Source: Radicibacter daui (lineage in GTDB: Bacteria; Pseudomonadota; Alphaproteobacteria; Radicibacterales; Radicibacteraceae). From it: a stretch of 64,000 nt of DNA. How positions within the stretch are numbered: position 1 is the first letter of the stretch; the number at the start of each line of letters is the position of its first letter. Both the position numbers and the translations under genes were made by a program. Positions 33,695 to 41,657 of this stretch are shown one piece after another. The stretch lies in NCBI GenBank assembly GCA_030657355.1, contig CP131057.1, positions 703,501 through 767,500 of the forward strand, in the 5' to 3' direction. The notes beneath the pieces are model-generated. The model was given only the letters and a program-made list of their open reading frames with translations. It ran no database searches and had not been told where the DNA came from.

Positions 33695-34420
33695 ATGCGT
33701 CTGCACATCGTCAATCCCAACAGCACCCGGCGCATGACGCTCGGCATTGCCGAAGCCGCGCGCTCGGTTGCCGCCGTCGCCACCGAGATCGTGGCGACGG
33801 AGCCGGCTGACGGCCCGGTTTCCATCGAGGGCTATTTCGACGAAGCGCTGTGCATTCCCGGCATGCTGCGGGAGATCGCGCGCGAAGCCCGCGCCGGAGC
33901 CGATGCGCATGTGATCGCCTGTTTTGACGATACCGGCCTCGATGCCGCCCGCGCCCTGTCGCCAAGGCCCGTCGTCGGGATTGGCGAGGCCGCCTATCAC
34001 CTCGCCACGCTGGTGTGCGGACGCTTCAGCGTTGTCACCACCCTCTCCCGCTCCATTCCGGCGCTGGAGCACAATATCGCCCGTTATGGCCTTGCTTCCC
34101 GCTGCGCCCGCGTGCGCGCCAGCGACATTCCGGTGCTGGAAGTGGAAAGTCCGGCCGGCGAGGCGCGTATTTCCGCCGAGATCGCGCTGGCGCTGAAGGA
34201 AGACCGCTGCGACGGCATCGTGCTCGGCTGCGCCGGCATGGCAGCCCTTGCCAGCCGCCTTGCCGCCCAACATGGCGTGCCGGTCATCGAGGGTGTCTCC
34301 GCCGCCGTCAAATTTGCCGAAACCCTGACCCAGCTCGGCCACGCCACCTCCAAGCGGGGCGGCTGGGCAGCGCCACCGATGAAGCCGCTCGGCAGCTTTC
34401 AGGACCTGCTGACGGCATAA
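33695..34420 (+). CDS. Asp/Glu/hydantoin racemase family protein
   Basis: This 241-residue cytosolic protein has the family opening HIVNPNST and two catalytic-type cysteines, C76 (VIACFDD) and C179 (LGCAGM), as in hydantoin and aspartate racemases that act by two-base proton transfer. I chose ATG 33695 because it gives this opening; the longer frame overlaps the permease. As the last gene of the ABC operon it probably racemises the imported compound, for instance a hydantoin or amino acid derivative. Its final 39 bases are repeated at 35420. Confidence 0.9.
   Translation: MRLHIVNPNSTRRMTLGIAEAARSVAAVATEIVATEPADGPVSIEGYFDEALCIPGMLREIAREARAGADAHVIACFDDTGLDAARALSPRPVVGIGEAAYHLATLVCGRFSVVTTLSRSIPALEHNIARYGLASRCARVRASDIPVLEVESPAGEARISAEIALALKEDRCDGIVLGCAGMAALASRLAAQHGVPVIEGVSAAVKFAETLTQLGHATSKRGGWAAPPMKPLGSFQDLLTA
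34382..34420 (+). repeat. Left 39-bp direct repeat (3' end of the racemase gene)
   Basis: From AAGCCGC to the stop codon TAA this segment matches 35420-35458 at 37 of 39 positions, with the last 25 bases identical. Together the two copies bracket the methyltransferase gene. Confidence 0.85.
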
Positions 34421-34422
34421 AC

Positions 34423-35328
34423 TCAGGAACTCACCGGCCGCCTTGCCGCCACGAGGACCATATGGGCGCACCAGGAAGTCGGCAGAATGCGGGTAACAAG
34501 CCGCCCGAGACCCGTGAGGCGCAGTGGGCGTGCCCCGTCATAGTGGCTCGCAACGCCACCCAGCAGCTCATGCAGCCGGTCAGCCGGGTAGAGATAGTAG
34601 CGCTCTTCCGCCACCAGTCCCGCCCGTTCCACCGCAGCCGACAGCTGCGCCGCGGAAAAACGATACTCATAAAAAGCGCGGCCTTCCTCCCGGCTATAGC
34701 CGAAATGGATGGCGAAGCCCGGCAGTGCGGTTTCGCGTACCCGTGCCACCCGCCGGCGCTCTTCGTCCCGCGGATAAGGCGCTGCCGGACGGCCCAGCAG
34801 GCGGCGCAGCAAGTTGGAGCCCAGCAACCGGAACCGCAGCGCATTCTTGAACTGCACCAGCCGGAAACAGAGATTGTCGTGCGGCACGGTGATCAGCATC
34901 ACCCCGCCGGGCTTCAGCACGCGCGCTGCTTCCCTGAGCGCGCGATCATGTCCCTCGAACAGATGCTCGATCACGCCCAGAGACAGGATGCTGTCGAAGC
35001 TTCCCCCCTCATAGGGCATGGCTTCAATATTGCCGTGATCGAAACGGATGTCCGGATAGTGGGCGCGGAAACGCTCGACATCGGGCTGGCTGAGTTCGAT
35101 GCCCGTCGCCTCATAGCCCCTGTCAGTCAGCGCCTTCAGCCAGCGGCCGGAACCAGCGCCGGCCTCAAGCACACGCCCGCCGGCCGGCACGTAATTTCTT
35201 ACCAGTTCCAGCAGAGGATCTTCGGCGCAGCCCGCCACCATCTCATCAAGCGGCCGGCTGGTGAAATCGAACACCACGGTCGGTCCGGGCTGCGCAGGGC
35301 TCCCGCTATCGTCGCTTGTCACCGTCAT
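34423..35328 (-). CDS. SAM-dependent methyltransferase (class I)
   Basis: This 301-residue enzyme has motif I VLEAGAGSGRWLKAL, an acidic motif II region (ATGIELSQPDVERF) and a ubiE-like SLGVIEHL segment, defining a Rossmann-fold methyltransferase. The substrate is unknown. The ATG at 35328 follows GGGAG. The gene ends two bases from the racemase stop, convergent, and lies between the two 39-bp repeats, so it may be an insertion into the racemase 3' end. It has no operon partner. Confidence 0.85.
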   Translation of the reverse strand: MTVTSDDSGSPAQPGPTVVFDFTSRPLDEMVAGCAEDPLLELVRNYVPAGGRVLEAGAGSGRWLKALTDRGYEATGIELSQPDVERFRAHYPDIRFDHGNIEAMPYEGGSFDSILSLGVIEHLFEGHDRALREAARVLKPGGVMLITVPHDNLCFRLVQFKNALRFRLLGSNLLRRLLGRPAAPYPRDEERRRVARVRETALPGFAIHFGYSREEGRAFYEYRFSAAQLSAAVERAGLVAEERYYLYPADRLHELLGGVASHYDGARPLRLTGLGRLVTRILPTSWCAHMVLVAARRPVSS

Positions 35329-35419
35329 GGCCGTTCTCCCGGAGGGTTCATTCAGCGGGAGTAGCATGTCTGCGACAAGGCGCAAGCCATTGACGGCTGA
35401 AGGCCCTTCGCCGCCGGTC

Positions 35420-35458
35420 AAGCCGCCCGGCAACTTTCAGGACCTGCTGACGGCATAA
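35420..35458 (+). pseudogene. Right 39-bp direct repeat: remnant of a racemase gene 3' end
   Basis: The reading frame here ends KPPGNFQDLLTA-stop, against KPLGSFQDLLTA-stop in the intact racemase, and the match stops abruptly upstream. This is either a leftover of a duplicated racemase gene or an att-like repeat created by insertion. Confidence 0.7.
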
Positions 35459-35483
35459 CGGAGCCGCGGACCCTGGGTTGGTC

Positions 35484-35515
35484 CATCCGGGCGACATCTT
35501 GAAACCACCCGGATG
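35484..35515. other. Inverted repeat downstream of the racemase remnant
   Basis: CATCCGGG (35484-35491) pairs with CCCGGATG (35508-35515) across a 16-base loop. No T-run follows. It may be the old transcription end of the racemase operon. Confidence 0.4.
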
Positions 35516-35652
35516 TACGGCTCGGTAGTCCTTAAGGTTAGCTTGCCACGCCCATAACATGATAGTCTCTTGGGCGCTCAAAGTTGAGTTCCCTCGCCGG
35601 CCGGCGCCTTGGGCTTATGCGAGCCGGATCGGAGGGCGCGTTGAGAGTTGTG

Positions 35653-36405
35653 ATGTCAGTTCGCCTTATTCGACTTCGCAGCATTCTGGCAGTTTCGACA
35701 CTGGCAATGATGCTGGCCGCCGCGAGTTCTCCCGCAGCAGGGCGCTGCCTGCGTGTGGCACAATGGATCGGCGCTGTCGGGCTGGAGTGGCTGGTGCCGC
35801 CTCTCACCGAAACCTATCGGCGCGCCGGCGAGTGCGTCGAATGGGTGCCGGTCCCTATCGGTCAGGCCTGGCAGATGGTAGAGAGCGGCGAGCTTGATGG
35901 CGACATGATACGGGTTGCGCAGATTATCTCCCGTATGAAGCATGTCGTGAGCGTACCCACCGAAATTCCCGGTTTCGATGCAGTGCTGATCACGCGCACG
36001 ACGCTGGTTCCGCTGCAGTCACTGGAGGATGCGCGAGGCATGCGGCTTGCCGCGCCGTTCGGCTACCTTGCCCTTGATCTCATACCCGGCATCAAAGACT
36101 TCAGCATCCGGCGCGAAACCAACATGTCGGCCACCTTCCAGGATTTGGCCGCCGGAGAGGTTGATGGCGTCTTTACCGACCGCAATACCTATCTGCACTT
36201 CATCGCCAAGGGCAGCCTCGACCCATCCGCCCTGGCACCGTCCCTGTTTGTGATGAAAATGCCGACGCATATTGTGCTTGGCGAGCGCCAGAGGGGCAAG
36301 GTTCCCGCCATAGACAGGGCTTTGGCGAGCGTCATCGCCGATGGCCTCTTTGCTCCCGGGGCTTCAGTCCTCCACCCGCCCGCCCAGCCGTTCATGACCG
36401 AGTAG
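35653..36405 (+). CDS. Periplasmic substrate-binding protein-like, family 3 type
   Basis: This 250-residue protein has a signal peptide (SILAVSTLAMMLAAASSPAAG) and resembles family 3 extracellular solute-binding proteins: an ETYRRAGECVEWVPVPIGQ segment in lobe 1, LEDARGMRLAAPFG and an AAGEVDGVFTDRN phrase in lobe 2. There is no transporter partner nearby, so it may serve a distant system or act as a sensor. ATG 35653 gives a normal signal peptide; an in-frame ATG upstream at 35584 would spoil it. The ligand is unknown. Confidence 0.75.
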   Translation: MSVRLIRLRSILAVSTLAMMLAAASSPAAGRCLRVAQWIGAVGLEWLVPPLTETYRRAGECVEWVPVPIGQAWQMVESGELDGDMIRVAQIISRMKHVVSVPTEIPGFDAVLITRTTLVPLQSLEDARGMRLAAPFGYLALDLIPGIKDFSIRRETNMSATFQDLAAGEVDGVFTDRNTYLHFIAKGSLDPSALAPSLFVMKMPTHIVLGERQRGKVPAIDRALASVIADGLFAPGASVLHPPAQPFMTE

Positions 36406-36432
36406 GCGGCAACTCAAGCCGCATGGAGGGCC

Positions 36433-37314
36433 TCAGGCCACCCGCGCCAGCGTCTGCTCGTGGGCAAGGCTTTCGGTCAGGAAGCTCACCAGCGGCCGCA
36501 CGAGGTCTTCCACCTGTGCGTCCTCGCCGATAAAGACGATTTCCGTCATCGGCAGCACCGGCCAGTGCTCCGGCACCTCAAGAATGCGCGTGCCCGGCAT
36601 CACGAAGGTGCGGCCCAGCATGGTGATCCCGAGCCCGCCGGCCACTGCTGCCTGCACGCCCATCAGGCTGCTGGCGGTGCAGGCTGCCACCCACGGCTGG
36701 CGCACACCATCAAGCGCAGAGACCATCAGCTCACGATAAGTGCAGGGTTTGGGCAGCATCACCAGCTTCACCGGCTCGGCCGGGTCGAAGACGTAATCTT
36801 CCGCCGCCAGCCACACCAGTGGCTCCCGCCAGATCACCCGGCCGCGCTGGGCCGTGCCATCCTTCTTGGCCACCACGGCATCGAGCTTGCCCTCATCATA
36901 GGCGGTCAGCAGGTCGCAGCTGAGCGCCGTCATCAGCTCGATCTCGACGCCCGGATAAAGCCGGCCGAAGCGCGCCAGCAGCCGCGGCAACTGGCCGGGA
37001 ATGAAATCCTCCGTCACACCCAGCCTGAGGCGCCCGACAGCCGGCGGCTCCATCAACTGGCGCACCATACCGTCATTCATCTCCAGAAGGCGCCGCGCCG
37101 CCACCAGCAGCCGCTCGCCCTCCGGCGTCAGCCACAGTGCCCGGCTGGTGCGGGTAAAGACACGCTGCTGCAACAGCTCCTCCAGCCGCAGCACCTTCTG
37201 GCTGACAGCCGATTGGGAGCGTCCGACCACCTCGGCGGCAGCCGTAAAGCTGCCGGTTTCGGCAACGGCTACAAAGGCCCGCAGCAGGTCGATCTCAAGA
37301 TCCGGATACCGCAT
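36433..37314 (-). CDS. LysR-family transcriptional regulator
   Basis: This 293-residue regulator has the LysR helix-turn-helix (LLRAFVAVAETGSFTAAAEVVGRSQSAVSQKV, spanning about 8-39) and a two-lobed effector domain. The ATG at 37314 follows AAAGG and fits the family start; the upstream in-frame ATG adds a basic extension unlike LysR proteins. It converges on the solute-binding-like gene. Its target is not clear: neither neighbour is divergent except the EAL gene, which starts about 265 bases away. Confidence 0.9.
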   Translation of the reverse strand: MRYPDLEIDLLRAFVAVAETGSFTAAAEVVGRSQSAVSQKVLRLEELLQQRVFTRTSRALWLTPEGERLLVAARRLLEMNDGMVRQLMEPPAVGRLRLGVTEDFIPGQLPRLLARFGRLYPGVEIELMTALSCDLLTAYDEGKLDAVVAKKDGTAQRGRVIWREPLVWLAAEDYVFDPAEPVKLVMLPKPCTYRELMVSALDGVRQPWVAACTASSLMGVQAAVAGGLGITMLGRTFVMPGTRILEVPEHWPVLPMTEIVFIGEDAQVEDLVRPLVSFLTESLAHEQTLARVA

Positions 37315-37483
37315 CCCAGCAGCCTTTCTTCTGGATACACCGACACTTAGGCGCAAATCGAATGAACGAACAAGTCTGCGCCTCACAGTTGCCTGTCACG
37401 GGCGCAATCCTCTGCGGTCGTCCACCTTCCGCGTGAAAATTCGGCGTCAAAAAATAATTAAGACAAAAGGCTTAAGGTCTTTT

Positions 37484-37511
37484 GCAACCTGACGGATATT
37501 CGTCAGGTTGC
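37484..37511. other. Strong hairpin in the LysR/EAL intergenic region
   Basis: GCAACCTGACG (37484-37494) pairs perfectly with CGTCAGGTTGC (37501-37511) across GATATT. It lies about 70 bases before the EAL gene start and could be in its leader; no T-tract supports a terminator. Confidence 0.5.
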
Positions 37512-37578
37512 CGTTTAAAAACCACGGCTTCGCCCCCTGGCGCAGCCTTTGAACTTTACCGGATGCGGGACAGGAACG

Positions 37579-38955
37579 TTGAACGCCCTCGATCTCTATA
37601 ATAGCCGCATCAAGAACCTCATTCTTTTCGGCGGCTTCATCACAATCCTCGTCAGTGGGGTCTGGGGCTCGCATTATCTTGTGACCGGCTCGCCTTTCCT
37701 GTTCACCATCAATTCCCTGTCGATCATTGCCGGCATCGCGCTTGTCGTTCTCGCCCTGCGCGGCCGGTTACGCACCGCCGCCATCATCATGGCTCATGCG
37801 CTGACGGTCACGGTGGCCGCCTCCTGCCTGCCGGATGTCCCTACTGCCGACATCCAGCGCTCCGTGCATATGAACCTGCTGCCGGTCGGCGCAGCCAGTT
37901 TCCTCGTCTTCCACCGCGAAGGATTTTATCTGCGCGCCGCCTTGCCCGGCGCCATCGTGCTGATCTTTCTCGCCTTTGCGCTCAACCTCGTACCTCTGCC
38001 CTGGCCCGGCCTGACGGCTCCGCCAACGGGACGCGCAGCCGGCGTCTGGATCAACTATGTGACGGGCACTGTCGGCGCGAGTGTGGTGATCGCCATCATG
38101 CAAACGAGCATGAGCGCCCGGCGCACCCTCGAGAATGATCTCCGTCAGGCCATCGCACGCGGGCAGTTTTATCTGCACTACCAGCCTCAGGTAGACGCAT
38201 CGGGCCGTATCACCGGTGCAGAAGCCCTGCTGCGCTGGCAGCACCCGGCACGCGGTAACATCTCGCCGCTGGAATTTATCCCGCTGGCAGAAGAAACCGG
38301 CCTTATCGTGCCGATCGGTAACTGGGTCCTGCGCGAAGCCTGCGCCCAGCTTGCTGCCTGGGCCAAGGCGCCGGAGACCGAGCCGCTTTCGCTTGCCGTC
38401 AATGTCAGCGCCTCCCAGTTCCGTCAGCCGGATTTTGTCCAGCAGGTCAAAAGCATCCTCTCTCTCAGCGGCGCCCGGCCCTCCCGCCTGAAGCTGGAGC
38501 TGACCGAAAGTGTGCTGGCTGACGATGTCGAGGACATTGCCGCCAGGATGCAGTCCCTGAAGGATCTGGGAATCCGCTGGTCACTCGATGATTTCGGAAC
38601 GGGTTATTCCTCTCTGGCCTCGCTCAAGCAGTTTCCGCTCGACCAGATCAAGATCGACCGTTCCTTCGTGCAGGACTTTCTGACCGACAGGCACAGCAAG
38701 GCGATCATCGACACCATTATCCAGCTGAGCCGGGACCTCGGATTTTCCCTGCTCGCCGAAGGCGTGGAGACGGAAGCGCAGTTCGTTGCACTGAATGCCG
38801 CCGGATGCGTCGCCTATCAGGGATATTTCTTCGGCCGGCCGGGCGAGATCGGTGCGCTGGAAAGCCTGCTTGAGAGTTTCAGGCCAGCCGCTGCAGAAAA
38901 ACCAGTTTCGCGGGCTCGGCCAGTATCCGTGCAAACGGCGCTTCCATCGCCTTGA
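37579..38955 (+). CDS. Membrane EAL-domain c-di-GMP phosphodiesterase
   Basis: This 458-residue protein has about five N-terminal membrane segments (1-165) and a complete C-terminal EAL domain with EALLRW, EFIPLAEETG, ELTES, DDFGTGYSS, KIDRSFV and EGVETE, so active-site residues for c-di-GMP hydrolysis are intact. No GGDEF domain is fused. The TTG at 37579 follows AGGA and is preferred; an in-frame TTG at 37549 is an alternative. It should lower c-di-GMP in response to a membrane cue, and may influence the c-di-GMP-type polysaccharide system at 56-64 kb, which is inference. Confidence 0.92.
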   Translation: MNALDLYNSRIKNLILFGGFITILVSGVWGSHYLVTGSPFLFTINSLSIIAGIALVVLALRGRLRTAAIIMAHALTVTVAASCLPDVPTADIQRSVHMNLLPVGAASFLVFHREGFYLRAALPGAIVLIFLAFALNLVPLPWPGLTAPPTGRAAGVWINYVTGTVGASVVIAIMQTSMSARRTLENDLRQAIARGQFYLHYQPQVDASGRITGAEALLRWQHPARGNISPLEFIPLAEETGLIVPIGNWVLREACAQLAAWAKAPETEPLSLAVNVSASQFRQPDFVQQVKSILSLSGARPSRLKLELTESVLADDVEDIAARMQSLKDLGIRWSLDDFGTGYSSLASLKQFPLDQIKIDRSFVQDFLTDRHSKAIIDTIIQLSRDLGFSLLAEGVETEAQFVALNAAGCVAYQGYFFGRPGEIGALESLLESFRPAAAEKPVSRARPVSVQTALPSP

Positions 38956-39184
38956 GGTTCGCCCCGGCGGCATGCGCATCGAGTGCGGCCTGACTCTCCC
39001 ATACCTCGTAGAACATGAACTCACCCGGCTGACCCGCGACGGCATGCGGCACATACTCGATGCATCCGGGCTCCTCCCGCACGGCAAGAGCAAGCTTGCT
39101 GAGCGCCTGCGCCAGCGCTGCCTCTTCCCCCGGCTTTGCCTTGAGATAGGCAGCAAGTCGCACGGTTTCGGTCTTTGCGGTCAT
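38879..39184 (-). CDS. Antibiotic biosynthesis monooxygenase (ABM) family protein
   Basis: This 101-residue protein is of the ABM ferredoxin-like fold (YgiN/HmoA-type), with REEPGCIEYVPHAV and EFMFYEVWES phrases. YgiN-type enzymes are quinol monooxygenases, though many members lack a tested role. Its 3' end overlaps the EAL gene on the other strand by 77 bases. The ATG follows AGGA. It is 58 bases downstream of an oxidoreductase gene on the same strand, which suggests a two-gene quinone or electrophile detoxification unit. Confidence 0.85.
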   Translation of the reverse strand: MTAKTETVRLAAYLKAKPGEEAALAQALSKLALAVREEPGCIEYVPHAVAGQPGEFMFYEVWESQAALDAHAAGANLKAMEAPFARILAEPAKLVFLQRLA

Positions 39185-39242
39185 GTTCCTGTTCCCCAAG
39201 GACGGGGCGGACTGACGGTTCGCCGCCAGCCCGCCCTCAATT

Positions 39243-40256
39243 TTAAAATCCAGCCAGCACGGTCTTGCCGATCGTTGCCGCACTTTCCTGCGCCGCATGC
39301 GCCTTGCGCAGGTTGGCCGCGGTGATGGTGCCAAAATTCTGCGTCAGTGTCGTGCGCAGCACGCCGGCATCCACCAGCGCGGAAACTTCGCTGAGGATCG
39401 TGTGCTGTTCGGCCATGTCGGCCGTGTTGAACAGAGGGCGCGTGAACATCAGCTCCCAGTGCACGGCAAGGCTCTTGCGCTTGAAGGGCACGATATCGAA
39501 CATCGCCGGATCGTCGATGAGGGCAAGCGCCCCTTGGGGTGCCAGCGCCTCGACGATGGCGCTGTGATGCTGGTCGGAGCCGGTGAGGCTCGCGATATAA
39601 CGAACCTGCGCAATGCCGATCTTCTTCAGCTCTTCATCCAGCGGATTGCGATGGTTGATAACGTGATGTGCCCCCATCTTGCGGCTCCATTCCGCCGTTT
39701 CCGGACGGGAAGCCGTGGTGATGACGGTAAGGCCGGTGAGGCGCCGCGCAATCTGGGTCAGGATAGAGCCGACACCGCCGGCACCGTTGATGATGAGGAT
39801 GGCATCGCCGCCCTTCTTCTGCCCGTAAGGCACGCCAAGCCGGTCGAACAGCAGTTCCCAGGCCGTGATGGCCGTCAGCGGCAGGGCCGCCGCCTCGGCA
39901 AAATCGAGGCTCGCCGGCTTCGGCCCGACAATGCGCTCATCGACGGCGTGATATTCGGCATTGGTGCCGGGGCGCTGGATGGCGCCGGCATAGAAGACCG
40001 CGTCGCCGACCTTGAAGCGGCTGACCGCCGGACCGATGGCGGTAACGATGCCGGCAGCATCGAACCCCAGCACACGGGCCTCACCCTCGGCAGGCTTTGC
40101 GCCGGCGCGCAGCTTCACATCGACCGGATTGACCGAGACCGCCTCCACCTTCACCAGCAGGTCATGCGGGCCGACCTTCGGCATCGGCAAGTCAAGATCG
40201 ACCAGCGCCGTTTCAGCGCTGATGGGCTGGGGCTGGTAGTAACCGATGGCTTTCAT
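39243..40256 (-). CDS. Zinc-binding alcohol dehydrogenase-like / quinone oxidoreductase
   Basis: This 337-residue medium-chain dehydrogenase/reductase has an N-terminal GroES-like fold and a Rossmann domain with INGAGGVGSILTQIARR. It lacks the structural zinc cysteines of true alcohol dehydrogenases, so it is closest to NADPH:quinone reductases (QOR, ZADH2). A GGAG site precedes the ATG. Its upstream region carries two inverted repeats. Together with the ABM gene and nearby Rrf2 regulator it suggests quinone or electrophile stress. Confidence 0.9.
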   Translation of the reverse strand: MKAIGYYQPQPISAETALVDLDLPMPKVGPHDLLVKVEAVSVNPVDVKLRAGAKPAEGEARVLGFDAAGIVTAIGPAVSRFKVGDAVFYAGAIQRPGTNAEYHAVDERIVGPKPASLDFAEAAALPLTAITAWELLFDRLGVPYGQKKGGDAILIINGAGGVGSILTQIARRLTGLTVITTASRPETAEWSRKMGAHHVINHRNPLDEELKKIGIAQVRYIASLTGSDQHHSAIVEALAPQGALALIDDPAMFDIVPFKRKSLAVHWELMFTRPLFNTADMAEQHTILSEVSALVDAGVLRTTLTQNFGTITAANLRKAHAAQESAATIGKTVLAGF

Positions 40257-40346
40257 GGCAGAACTCCGTTTTCGCTCGGGACGGCACGGGCGGCCTGTCG
40301 CCGCCGGTGCTTTTCATGACCCGATGCTGCGCCACGCGCTGCCATT

Positions 40347-40369
40347 CGATAAGCGCATTAATCTTATCG
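40347..40369. promoter_or_regulatory. Inverted repeat upstream of the oxidoreductase gene
   Basis: CGATAAG-N9-CTTATCG is a perfect 7-9-7 inverted repeat about 90 bases upstream of the minus-strand oxidoreductase start. It is a likely operator for an unknown repressor. Confidence 0.5.
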
Positions 40370-40402
40370 TAGCGATCTGGTTTTCTGCTGGATGCTGTTT
40401 CA

Positions 40403-40423
40403 GTCAGCCGGTCACCGGCTGAC
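40403..40423. promoter_or_regulatory. 21-bp perfect palindrome between oxidoreductase and Rrf2 genes
   Basis: GTCAGCCGGT-C-ACCGGCTGAC is a perfect 10-1-10 palindrome, unlike the two other repeats in this region. It may be a third operator, or a cruciform or hairpin that insulates the two divergent promoters. Confidence 0.5.
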
Positions 40424-40542
40424 AATCCGGCGGACACTTGCTCGCGGCGAAAACCGTCGCGAACCTGTAGACCATAAAAACCGGCAGGAGAATGCTGGCA
40501 CCATATGTCGCGCCGGTTCCTTGTCATTTACACAGCACCTAT

Positions 40543-40565
40543 TTAGGGATATCTAATATCCTTAA
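40543..40565. promoter_or_regulatory. Putative Rrf2 operator upstream of the Rrf2 gene
   Basis: GGATAT-CTA-ATATCC (40547-40561), within TTA...TAA flanks, is a 6-3-6 inverted repeat about 40 bases before the Rrf2 start. Related sites precede the AhpD-like gene at 44080-44120. Autoregulation is typical of the family. Confidence 0.6.
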
Positions 40566-40599
40566 TCATCGGTGCATATGCAAAATCCCGGAATGCCAA

Positions 40600-41088
40600 A
40601 TGATTCTGAGAAACCAAGTCGAATGGGCGCTTCATTGCTGCGCCATTCTTTCCGGCCTGCCTGATGGCCGCTATCTGTCGACCAAAGCTCTGGCAGAACT
40701 CCACGGCCTTCCGAAGGAATATCTCTCCAAAGCCCTGCAGAGCCTGTCCCAGGCGGGGCTTGTCCAGACGACGCTGGGCCCGTCGGGCGGATACCGCCTC
40801 GCCCGTCCCCCGGCGGAACTGAGCTTTCTGGACATTGTAGAAGCCGTCGAAGGCCGGACACGGACCTTCGTCTGTACCAATATCCGCGCCAACAACCCCT
40901 GCCGGCCGAAGGACCACTGCGACAGCAGCCCCTGCGCAGTGGCGCGGATTATGTGGGAAGCGGACGAAGCCTGGCGCGAAAAACTACGAAGTGTCACGCT
41001 GAAGGATCTTGGGCAGATCCTGTCGCAGGACATTGCTCCCGCGCTGTGGAAGGACACTTTCGCCTGGGTGCTTGACCGGGCGGGATGA
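40600..41088 (+). CDS. Rrf2-family transcriptional regulator with Cys cluster
   Basis: This 162-residue protein has the Rrf2 winged helix (LAELHGLPKEYLSKALQSL, GPSGGYRLARPP) and cysteines C92, C101, C107 and C112, which could hold an iron-sulphur cluster as in IscR, NsrR and RirA. The ATG at 40600 gives the family start (MILRNQVEWALHC). It probably senses redox, nitric oxide or an electrophile and binds the GGATAT repeats here and at 44080. It is divergent from the oxidoreductase gene. Confidence 0.88.
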   Translation: MILRNQVEWALHCCAILSGLPDGRYLSTKALAELHGLPKEYLSKALQSLSQAGLVQTTLGPSGGYRLARPPAELSFLDIVEAVEGRTRTFVCTNIRANNPCRPKDHCDSSPCAVARIMWEADEAWREKLRSVTLKDLGQILSQDIAPALWKDTFAWVLDRAG

Positions 41089-41129
41089 GCCGAACGCGGT
41101 TGAGCGAACTTCAGCCATAACAAACAGAA

Positions 41130-41162
41130 CCAGGCGAATGACTCTTTCGGGCATCCGCCTGG
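41130..41162. terminator. Terminator-like hairpin between convergent Rrf2 and cupin genes
   Basis: CCAGGCG (41130-41136) pairs with CGCCTGG (41156-41162), extended by ATG/CAT around small bulges. It lies about 40 bases after the Rrf2 stop and 6 before the cupin stop, and could serve both. T-tracts are weak (TTCTGTTTGTT on the minus strand). Confidence 0.5.
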
Positions 41163-41168
41163 CCGGAT

Positions 41169-41594
41169 TTATTTCGTAATCGGGAAGGTCAGTTCCTGCT
41201 GGCTGGTATCAACCACGAATACCGCGAGCAATTTTGCCGGCTCAGTCTTGCTGGCGTTTTCGCTCACTCCGTGCCGGTCGCCCGGCAGCTCCGAGAAGCT
41301 TTCCCCGGCCTTGTAGACCGTGATCGGGCCGCCATTCACCTGGCTGCGGATCGCCCCTTCGAGCACGGTGGCATAGATGAAGGCCGAACTGGGATGGGTG
41401 TGCGCTTCAGAAAAACCGCCCGGCGCATATTCGACCAGAACGCCCCTCATGCTCTTGCCGGGCACATTGGGCAGTTCATGGTCATAGACCAGTGTGACCT
41501 TGGCGCCCTCGCCGCCGCCGGGCGTAGTATCCGCCAGGGCAGGAGCCACCAGAAACGCCGACAGGGTTGCGGCGAACAGGAGCGATCTGAGCAT
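41169..41594 (-). CDS. Secreted cupin-domain protein
   Basis: This 141-residue protein has a signal peptide (LLFAATLSAFLVAPALA) and a single cupin fold with metal-ligand phrases HTHPSSAFIYATVLEG and PGDRHGVSE. The function is unknown; exported cupins of this kind often accompany redox genes. The ATG at 41594 follows AAAGGA. It is the probable last gene of a four-gene run beginning with the AhpD-like gene. Confidence 0.85.
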   Translation of the reverse strand: MLRSLLFAATLSAFLVAPALADTTPGGGEGAKVTLVYDHELPNVPGKSMRGVLVEYAPGGFSEAHTHPSSAFIYATVLEGAIRSQVNGGPITVYKAGESFSELPGDRHGVSENASKTEPAKLLAVFVVDTSQQELTFPITK

Positions 41595-41657
41595 GTTCGG
41601 TGTCCTTTCATAGATCATGGTTCCCATGCCTCTCGTCACCGGCATGGGTGAGGGGAT

